Part shown: in pieces, positions 34,805 through 40,749 of the stretch
How positions within the stretch are numbered: position 1 is the first letter of the stretch
How the letters are laid out: each line of letters starts with the position of its first letter
Assembly (NCBI GenBank): GCA_025351745.1
Contig: JANXVI010000341.1
Location: 1-44,370 of the forward strand
DNA length: 44,370 bases
Direction: 5' to 3'
Source of the DNA: Rhodoferax sp.
GTDB lineage: Bacteria; Pseudomonadota; Gammaproteobacteria; Burkholderiales; Burkholderiaceae_C
Program-made: the position numbers and the translations under genes
Notes under the pieces: generated by a model
Seen by the model: only the letters and a program-made list of their open reading frames with translations
What the model was told of the DNA's origin: nothing
Databases searched by the model: none

Positions 34805-35011
34805 TTACCGGTGGGCGTTTGTGTCCTTGGTGGCGCAGGTGCTCCAACCCAGCATGGCATAGGGCGGGCACCACCCGATGGCGGCGGTAGCCAACGGCAC
34901 GAGGCCCAACCAGCCCCACACCCCAATGGTACCGGTGGCCGCAAGGCCCACCAACACCACGCCAAGCACTGCGCGTGCCATGCGATCGATACCGCCTACA
35001 TTGGGTTTCAT
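34805..35011 (-). CDS. Second DUF2892 small membrane protein, convergent with the repressor gene
   Basis: 68 residues. MKPNVGGIDRMARAVLG is the usual start of YgaP-like DUF2892 proteins. Two helices are followed by IGWCPPYAMLGWSTC with two cysteines, also typical of the family. The stop codon is five bases from that of the repressor gene. Its own promoter region carries operator 3 and an FNR-like box, so it belongs to the same regulon although on the other strand. Confidence 0.87.
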   Translation of the reverse strand: MKPNVGGIDRMARAVLGVVLVGLAATGTIGVWGWLGLVPLATAAIGWCPPYAMLGWSTCATKDTNAHR

Positions 35012-35047
35012 ATAAAGTCCTTTTGAAGTTATTGGCTAGCCTCAAGG

Positions 35048-35063
35048 ATACTGCATGGGGTAT
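35048..35063. promoter_or_regulatory. Palindromic operator 3 (CsoR/CstR-type), before the second DUF2892 gene
   Basis: ATACTGCATGGGGTAT matches operator 1 at 14 of 16 positions and lies 36 bases upstream of the minus-strand start codon at 35011. On that strand TATCCT (35050-35045) is a possible -10 box, overlapped by the operator. Confidence 0.68.
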
Positions 35064-35071
35064 ATAGATGC

Positions 35072-35085
35072 ATGATCTACATCAA
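35072..35085 (-). promoter_or_regulatory. FNR/Anr-type box before the second DUF2892 gene
   Basis: On the minus strand TTGAT-GTAG-ATCAT matches the FNR consensus at 9 of 10 defined positions. Its centre lies about 40 bases before a start point predicted from the -10 box at 35050-35045, close to the -41.5 position of class II FNR promoters. Confidence 0.55.
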
Positions 35086-35161
35086 CCAAATGCCATAACT
35101 GCCAGATGGACTGGACGCAGCGCAGTCCACCGGTGTCCAATCAATCGGCTTGCCCTTCGAC

Positions 35162-36055
35162 TCACCCAAACAACTGTCCACGCGCCGCCCCCGTGATGGC
35201 CACCACACACGGATGCGTGATGCGACGCTCGACCGACACGGCATAAAACTCATCCACCAGTTCTTCGGTGCGGCCGATTAAGTCCACGCCGAATTGCGTG
35301 ACCGTGTCTCGCTCCATCACGGTGGGTGCCATGAACACGCCGCGCCCCTCACGGCCAAAGGCGCTCATCAGCGCCCCGTCATCAAATTCGCCAACGATGC
35401 GGGGGTGGATCAGGTGGCGGGTCAACCAACCCTCCAACTGTTGGCGTACCGAGGCTTGTGCGCCAGGAATAAGCAACGGGAAGTCGTTGAGGCATTGAGG
35501 AAACGCGCCCTTGAGCTGCGCCTTCAACGACGGGGCGCAGAAAAAGCTCATTGCGGTGCGGCCTAGCGGGTGGTTGAAAGCTTTGACGTTGAGGCGCTTA
35601 GACATGGGCTCATCGGCAATCACCAGGTCCAGGCGGTTCAGCGCGAGCTGGGCCAGCAGGTCGGGGAACTTGCCCTCGTGGCAAACCAAGCGCACGGGCT
35701 CTGCCAGTTGCAGGGCCGGCTCCAGCAGCCGGTAGGCGATCGACTTGGTCACCGAATCTGCCACGCCGACCTTGAAATCCAGCACGCGCTGGCCGCCATG
35801 GGCTTGGCGTACGGCGGTCTCCAGTTCGGTGCCCAACGCGAAGATTTGATCGGCAAAACCCATAGCCAGGTGGCCGTCTTCGGTCAGTTCCAGCTTACGC
35901 CCGCTTTTACGAAACAGCTTACGGCCAAACCAGTCCTCCAGCAATTTGATCTGACCCGACAGGGTTTGTGGTGTTGTGTGTAATTGCTCACCTGCGCGCA
36001 TGATGCCGCCTGCCTTGGCTACTACCCAAAAGTAATGTAGGTGTTTGAAGTTCAT
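35162..36055 (-). CDS. nhaR: LysR-family regulator NhaR
   Basis: 297 residues. The N-terminus MNFKHLHYFWVVAKAGGIMR and the HTH ... TPQTLSGQIKLLEDWFGRKLFRKSGRKLELTE match NhaR, an activator of the Na+/H+ antiporter gene nhaA and, in E. coli, of other genes in response to Na+. The C-terminal effector domain is complete. No nhaA gene is seen in the window, so its target lies elsewhere or differs. It is divergent from the Rrf2 gene, and the 135-base gap holds TTCGAA-centred palindromes. Confidence 0.88.
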   Translation of the reverse strand: MNFKHLHYFWVVAKAGGIMRAGEQLHTTPQTLSGQIKLLEDWFGRKLFRKSGRKLELTEDGHLAMGFADQIFALGTELETAVRQAHGGQRVLDFKVGVADSVTKSIAYRLLEPALQLAEPVRLVCHEGKFPDLLAQLALNRLDLVIADEPMSKRLNVKAFNHPLGRTAMSFFCAPSLKAQLKGAFPQCLNDFPLLIPGAQASVRQQLEGWLTRHLIHPRIVGEFDDGALMSAFGREGRGVFMAPTVMERDTVTQFGVDLIGRTEELVDEFYAVSVERRITHPCVVAITGAARGQLFG

Positions 36056-36078
36056 GGTAGATTGGTACTTGGGTAAAT

Positions 36079-36121
36079 ACTTCGATTTTTTCGAAGTTAA
36101 ATAGTTATAAATTCGAATTTA
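36079..36121. promoter_or_regulatory. Pair of AT-rich palindromes between nhaR and the Rrf2 gene
   Basis: ACTTCGA-TTTTT-TCGAAGT (36079-36097) and the perfect palindrome TAAATTCGAATTTA (36108-36121) lie in the divergent promoter region. Both are built on TTCGA/TCGAA half-sites. They are candidate binding sites for NhaR or the Rrf2 protein; which protein binds cannot be told. Confidence 0.45.
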
Positions 36122-36190
36122 CACGAAGCATTGTGACGTCTACATTCACGCTTTACCAGCCACCTTTTTTGAGCTGGAAGGAGAAACCCC

Positions 36191-36736
36191 ATGCGTTTAA
36201 GTACCCGAGGCCGTTTTGCCATCACCGCGATGATCGACCTGGCGTTGCGCCAGACGTCCACGCCCGTACCGCTGGCGGATCTGGCGCAGCGCCACCGCAT
36301 TTCCATGTCTTACCTCGAGCAGATGTTTGCCAAGCTGCGCCAACAAGGCCTGGTAGAGAGCACGCGTGGCCCTGGCGGCGGCTACACGCTGGCACGCCCG
36401 GCAGCCGCCATTTCGGTGGCAGACATCGTGGGCGCCATCGAAGACGGTGCCAATCCGCACAGTGATGCCAACCCTCGCGAAAGCTCGGCCAGCGCCCAGG
36501 CCATGACGCAGGATTTGTGGGACGCGCTGCAAACCACGGTCTTGGCCTATTTGAAGACCGTCACGCTGCAAAGCCTGGCCGACGAGCAAAAGGCAAAAGG
36601 CTTCCAGGTTCAAGAGCGCCGCCCAGTGCAAAAGGGCGTGTTTGCCAAGCCCAAGCAAGAAAAACCTCGGCCCAGCACGCCAAACTCGGTGTTCGCGCTG
36701 GCCAATGCCTGGTCAGGGCGCGTGGCCAAGGCTTGA
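36191..36736 (+). CDS. Rrf2-family regulator, IscR-like but lacking the Fe-S cysteines
   Basis: 181 residues with AAGGAG before the ATG. The winged HTH closely follows IscR: MRLSTRGRFAITAMIDLAL, SMSYLEQMFAKLRQQGLV, STRGPGGGYTLARP. In IscR the [2Fe-2S] cluster is held by C92, C98 and C104. The corresponding stretch here (GANPHSDANPRESSASAQA) has no cysteine, and none is present elsewhere in the chain. The helix LWDALQTTVLAYLKTVTLQSL and a basic tail follow. The protein should be locked in the apo form, binding only type-2-like sites, or sense something else. Confidence 0.85.
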   Translation: MRLSTRGRFAITAMIDLALRQTSTPVPLADLAQRHRISMSYLEQMFAKLRQQGLVESTRGPGGGYTLARPAAAISVADIVGAIEDGANPHSDANPRESSASAQAMTQDLWDALQTTVLAYLKTVTLQSLADEQKAKGFQVQERRPVQKGVFAKPKQEKPRPSTPNSVFALANAWSGRVAKA

Positions 36737-36775
36737 TCCGACACGCAGGGGGGGCTCAAGCCGAACGCAATTGGC

Positions 36776-36840
36776 GAAAACACGCTATATAAATAATAGC
36801 GGTTCGCGAATATTCCACGAGGGCTAGAGGCCGATTTGCC
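36776..36840 (+). repeat. Dispersed intergenic repeat, copy 5 (ACGAGGGCTAGA family)
   Basis: GCTATATAAATAATAGC (hairpin) is followed by ATTCCACGAGGGCTAGAGGC and GATTTGCC. This is the copy closest to the consensus. It lies 40 bases after the Rrf2 stop and runs up to the AraC relic. Confidence 0.8.
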
Positions 36841-37031
36841 TAGTACGGCTTAGACTCAACCACCCTTGCGGCGCCCCTGCGGGGTTCGTCTGGCGTTGCC
36901 CCCAACATGCGCTTGAACATGCTGACAAAGCTGGACGCACTGCCGCAGCCCAGGTCCAGCGCAAGGGTCTCCAGCGTCTGGCCCGCGGCCAACAACGGCA
37001 TCGCCTTGACTAGGCGCAACACGGCGCCCAA
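36840..37031 (-). pseudogene. Relic of an AraC-family regulator (C-terminal HTH only)
   Basis: About 60 codons on the minus strand read LRLVKAMPLLAAGQTLETLA and LGCGSASSFVSMFKRMLGATP, the second helix-turn-helix of an AraC-type domain. The frame continues open for about 50 codons upstream without a start codon or recognisable first HTH, then meets an in-frame stop (TAG near 37172). The effector domain and first HTH are gone. AraC regulators are often divergent from DMT transporters of the kind coded at 37262, so this is probably the decayed regulator of that gene. Confidence 0.7.
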
Positions 37032-37261
37032 GGCGAGGTCGTCCGAATGGGGGAGGTAGCTACCCTCATGCGGGGCGCGGGTAACTGAGGGCAGGGCAGC
37101 GGCATCTCCCGCTTGGGCTGCAGTAGGAGCATGCGTGGATGGAGGACAACGATTGGCAGTTGGGCGCTATAGCCTGTCAGTTATCCACTATATCAAGCGA
37201 AGCCGTCAACCGAATAACATCGCTATCACCGACCCATCCATTGCCGAAGGACAAAGACCAC

Positions 37262-38242
37262 ATGCAAACGCGCAAAGCGCTGGACGGACAAGCGATTGGC
37301 CTGATGCTGCTGCTGTGCCTGGTGTGGGGCTTGCAGCAGGTGGCGCTGAAGGCGACGGCGTCCGAGATCGCACCCATTTTCCAGATTGGGCTGCGCTCGG
37401 GCGTTGCGGCGGTGCTGGTTGGGCTGGTCATGGCCGCACGGGGCGTGCGCATGCGCGTGGCTGACGGTACTTGGCGCGCCGGACTGGTGGTGGGCTTGCT
37501 GTTTGGCGTCGAATTTTTGCTGGTGGGCGAGGGCTTGCGGCACACTAGCGCATCGCACATGGTGGTGTTCCTGTACACCGCTCCCATTTTTGCGGCCCTG
37601 GGCTTGCACTGGAAGCTACCCGCCGAGCGCCTGGGCGTCGTGCAATGGTGTGGAATTGCGTTGGCCTTCGGTGGCCTTGCGCTGGCTTTTTTTGGCCGCG
37701 CACCGGCTGGCGCGTCCAACGTCTCGGGCAATATGTTGTGGGGCGATTTTTTGGGCCTGCTGGCTGGCGCTTGCTGGGGCGCCACAACCGTTGCGATACG
37801 TTGCTCCAAGCTGGCCACAGCGCCTGCCACGCAAACCCTGTTATACCAATTGCTCGCAGCTTTTGTATTGCTGACGGGTGCGGCCTTTGCCACCGGTCAA
37901 GCCCATTTAAAACCTACGCCCACGGTTTGGGCGAGTTTGCTTTTCCATTCGGTGGTGGTTTCGTTCGCCAGCTTTTTGCTGTGGTTTTGGCTGTTGCGCA
38001 AATACCTGGCCTCGCGCCTGGGCGCGTTCTCGTTCATGACACCTCTGTTTGGAGTGTTGCTGGGGGCTTGGCTGCTGCAAGAGCCCCTAGAAAGCCGTTT
38101 TTTGATGGGCGCCGTGCCAGTGCTGCTGGGCATTGTGTTAGTCAGCGGTGGCGGGCAGGGGATGATCCGTCCGTACCTGCAGATGTGGCGCAGACTGCGG
38201 TTTCGCAAAGTCGACGCTGGTTCGCAAACAGCCCCCAAGTAA
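37262..38242 (+). CDS. EamA/DMT-family transporter
   Basis: 326 residues from the ATG at 37262; the frame is open 41 codons upstream but without a start context. Ten hydrophobic helices form two EamA repeats (LCLVWGLQQVALKA in the first, GACWGATTVAIRCSKLA in the second). The C-terminus is basic and cytoplasmic. It is probably an exporter of an amino acid or small metabolite. The divergent AraC gene beside it is decayed, so control of this gene may have been lost. The 193 bases after its stop hold nothing recognisable. Confidence 0.88.
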   Translation: MQTRKALDGQAIGLMLLLCLVWGLQQVALKATASEIAPIFQIGLRSGVAAVLVGLVMAARGVRMRVADGTWRAGLVVGLLFGVEFLLVGEGLRHTSASHMVVFLYTAPIFAALGLHWKLPAERLGVVQWCGIALAFGGLALAFFGRAPAGASNVSGNMLWGDFLGLLAGACWGATTVAIRCSKLATAPATQTLLYQLLAAFVLLTGAAFATGQAHLKPTPTVWASLLFHSVVVSFASFLLWFWLLRKYLASRLGAFSFMTPLFGVLLGAWLLQEPLESRFLMGAVPVLLGIVLVSGGGQGMIRPYLQMWRRLRFRKVDAGSQTAPK

Positions 38243-38435
38243 ACGTCAAGGGCGCTGGCAACGGTGGAATTTCGCATAAAACACCTGGCCTTGCAGAACC
38301 AGTGCCAAGCAAACGAAAGACTTCCATGGGGACCAAGTCCCGCCCGTGATGCAAGGCGGCAGTGACGATGAATTGATCGTGCTGATGCCGGGCGCAGCAC
38401 ACATGCTGGATGCGGCTGACCGCAGGCGTTCCGCG

Positions 38436-38894
38436 TCATCCTGCTTTGGGTGGCCGATCCCCCAGCAGGTAGCGAGCCCCGGCACCGCGCTTAGCCGCCA
38501 CATCGCCGGGGTTGTACAGCGCGCATTGGCTGAGTGACAAACACCCGCAGCCTATGCTCGAAGACAACTGGTCGCGCAAGCGAGTCAGATCGGCAATACG
38601 CTGGTCGAGCAGGGGGCGCCAGGCGCTGGACAGGCCCACCCAATCCTTTCGGGTGGGCGTGCGGCCATCGGGCAGGCTGACCAGGGCTTCGCGTATCTGG
38701 TCTAGCGTCAAACCCACGGCTTGCGCCGCACGGATGAAGGCCACGCGGCGCAGATCACCACGGGCAAACAGGCGCCGCCCGGAAGCACTGCGCTGGCTAC
38801 CCAGCAAACCCTGTTCTTCGTAAAACCGCAGGGCACTGGCAGCCACGCCGCTGCGGCGTGCCAGCTCACCAATGGGAATGAGGGTATCGGCCAT
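38436..38894 (-). CDS. SoxR-like MerR-family regulator missing one cluster cysteine
   Basis: 152 residues from the ATG at 38894; an ATG at 38903 would overlap the SoxR box. The MerR HTH (IPIGELARRSGVAASALRFYEE) is followed by the dimer helix and the SoxR cluster loop. In E. coli SoxR the [2Fe-2S] cluster uses C119, C122, C124 and C130. Here the loop reads S113-I-G-C116-G-C118-L-S-L-S-Q-C124, so the first ligand is serine, encoded AGC. The rest (YNPGD ... GARYLLGD) fits SoxR. Redox sensing may be lost or altered. It is divergent from a questin-oxidase-like gene behind a classic SoxR promoter. Confidence 0.88.
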   Translation of the reverse strand: MADTLIPIGELARRSGVAASALRFYEEQGLLGSQRSASGRRLFARGDLRRVAFIRAAQAVGLTLDQIREALVSLPDGRTPTRKDWVGLSSAWRPLLDQRIADLTRLRDQLSSSIGCGCLSLSQCALYNPGDVAAKRGAGARYLLGDRPPKAG

Positions 38895-38896
38895 GC

Positions 38897-38927
38897 TTGA
38901 CATCAAGTTCACTTGAACTTGCATGAT
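38897..38927 (+). promoter_or_regulatory. SoxR-type promoter with 19-base spacer and SoxR box
   Basis: TTGACA (38897-38902), spacer TCAAGTTCACTTGAACTTG (exactly 19 bases) and CATGAT (38922-38927). The spacer core TCAAGTTCACTTGA matches the E. coli soxS box TCAAGTTAACTTGA at 13 of 14 positions. The over-long spacer with a central palindrome is the hallmark of SoxR/MerR-activated promoters. It faces the gene at 38959. Confidence 0.82.
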
Positions 38928-38958
38928 AGGCGACTACTTGAACTTTTCCACACGCTCT

Positions 38959-39984
38959 ATGCAAACCCATCTGCCCACATCGCCCGCCGTCGACCCCACC
39001 CTGCGCACCCTGTTGGATGCCAATCTGCGGTTGCCACCCGAGTACCGCGACCAGTTGACCAACCACCTGCCCATGGCATTGCACGCGCTGCACTGCCTGG
39101 GGGCCAGTTCGCGGCGCATGCAAGACTTCTACGCCCACTACACCCATCGCTTCCAGGGCCGATCAGGGCCAGAGCCCCTTGCACTGCTCCCCCCAACCGT
39201 CGATTGGCGTACTTTGCGCGGTCAGTCCGATGCATACCCCACACTGCTAACCCACTTCAACATGCTGGTGGCCCGCGAAGGCATGGACGCCAGCCTGCGC
39301 CTGACCCTGCCAGACCTGATGCCGGGTATGTCGGCAGCGGCCTTCCACGGTGTGATCCGCGCAGCCCACGCCGTGCAGGCGGGGCATGCCCCAGAGCTAG
39401 CTGCGGCCTTGGCATATTGGGCCTGGCGCTGGCAAACCCTGGCCGTGCCACCGGCGGCTCAAACCCATCTGGAGTTCGCACCCTGGGCCGCACGTCTGGT
39501 GCAAGAGTCGGTAGGCTGGCGCAGCGGCAGGCCGCTGATCAGCATCCGCATGGCCGACGCTAGCCAGTCCACGGTCTACCAAGCATTGGCACCGGCCCTG
39601 GCACCCGCACCCAGCCTCAAAGCCCGTATCCAAGAGTTCGCCGGGCTGGCAGTGGGTTGTTATGCGGCCAACCCCAACTTCACGGTCTTGCACATGGTTA
39701 CGGGCCTGCGGGCCTTGCGCACGCTGCTGCCATGGTTGGAGGACACGGTCCCGGCGCAAACCCTGCTATCGCAGAACGTGGTGGCCGCCTATATGGCCGC
39801 GCAGGCTAACCCGGTGGCGGCCCCACCAAAAACAGCAGCGCACCCATGGGATGTCGTCGTTGCTGCCGCGATAGCGTCGGACGACGACCATGTGGTCAAA
39901 CTGGTCCATGCCTGCCAGGAAGAAGCTGCCGTTTATGGCGACGGCAACTACCTCGGCGCAGCGACATTGGTGACCGGCATGTAA
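38959..39984 (+). CDS. Questin oxidase-like family protein (DUF4243)
   Basis: 341 residues from the ATG at 38959. An upstream ATG at 38923 overlaps the -10 box of the SoxR-type promoter and cannot be used from it. Conserved blocks of the family are visible: NHLPMALHALHCLGAS near the start, LLTHFNMLVAREGMD, and FTVLHMVTGLRALR in the C-terminal half. The family includes fungal questin oxidase, which opens an anthraquinone ring by a Baeyer-Villiger-type reaction. A quinone-modifying enzyme behind a SoxR promoter would fit a response to redox-cycling compounds. The bacterial substrate is unknown. Confidence 0.78.
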   Translation: MQTHLPTSPAVDPTLRTLLDANLRLPPEYRDQLTNHLPMALHALHCLGASSRRMQDFYAHYTHRFQGRSGPEPLALLPPTVDWRTLRGQSDAYPTLLTHFNMLVAREGMDASLRLTLPDLMPGMSAAAFHGVIRAAHAVQAGHAPELAAALAYWAWRWQTLAVPPAAQTHLEFAPWAARLVQESVGWRSGRPLISIRMADASQSTVYQALAPALAPAPSLKARIQEFAGLAVGCYAANPNFTVLHMVTGLRALRTLLPWLEDTVPAQTLLSQNVVAAYMAAQANPVAAPPKTAAHPWDVVVAAAIASDDDHVVKLVHACQEEAAVYGDGNYLGAATLVTGM

Positions 39985-40100
39985 TATCTGCCCAATCGTA
40001 CCCGCCGAAACAGCCCGCCCATGACCTTTCTGCGTCCTGCCATTCCCAGTATTCCCATTCAGTGCCTGCAGCCCATGCGCGCCCTCGCGAGCAACCCCCT

Positions 40101-40622
40101 GTGAGCGGCCCACACATTGAGGGATATCAGCCCGCGCGCACTGCAGGCATGGGCTGGGGACCGCTGGCCATCGTTGCGTTCTGGACGGTCATCATGGGCG
40201 TACTGTATGCGCTGATGACGCACTACCTCAAGCCCAAGCCGGTCACGATCACGGCGCAAGGAGAGTTGGTCATTCCGAAATCCCGCGACGGACATTTTTA
40301 TGCGGCGGGCACGGTCAATGGCCGCAGCGTCATGTTCATGGTGGATACGGGTGCTTCCACAGTAACAATTAGCGAGAAGTTTGCGCGCAAAGCCGGTGTA
40401 GCCGACGGCCTGCCCACCACCTTCCACACGGCCAACGGCGATGTGAAGGGTCGCACAGTGGCGGACGTGCCCGTGACGCTGGGCCCAATCAAGGTGTCTG
40501 GCGTGCGGGTCGGCGTGGGCCTGCTGGGCGGTGACCAGGATGATGCCTTGCTGGGGCAGAGTTTTCTGTCCAAGTTTGACATCACCATGTCTGAAGAACA
40601 AATGACCCTGCGGCCCCGCTAG
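40101..40622 (+). CDS. Membrane-anchored retropepsin-like aspartic protease (TIGR02281 family)
   Basis: 173 residues from the GTG at 40101; the ATG at 40149 gives 157. One N-terminal helix (about 20-39) anchors the chain, followed by a periplasmic single-lobed aspartic-protease domain with the catalytic triad motif VDTGAST (D82), flap region TANGDVKGRT and LLGQSFLSKFD near the end. Single-domain proteins of this type dimerise to form one active site, as retropepsins do. The substrate is unknown. It lies 116 bases after the questin-oxidase-like gene and 127 before prc. Confidence 0.87.
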   Translation: MSGPHIEGYQPARTAGMGWGPLAIVAFWTVIMGVLYALMTHYLKPKPVTITAQGELVIPKSRDGHFYAAGTVNGRSVMFMVDTGASTVTISEKFARKAGVADGLPTTFHTANGDVKGRTVADVPVTLGPIKVSGVRVGVGLLGGDQDDALLGQSFLSKFDITMSEEQMTLRPR

Positions 40623-40749
40623 CTGCAGTATGCTGCCACGATGCGGCTCAGGAACTTTCACCACCCTTGCTGCTCCAACCGTGATCCCACAGCATCTGGA
40701 TGTAGCGATCCAGGCACCTTTACCCACCGTCATTTGAAACGGAAAACGG

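Noticed and set aside
38346-38537. Short plus-strand frame between the DMT and SoxR-like genes
   Set aside because: No ribosome-binding site or family, and it overlaps the end of the SoxR-like gene.
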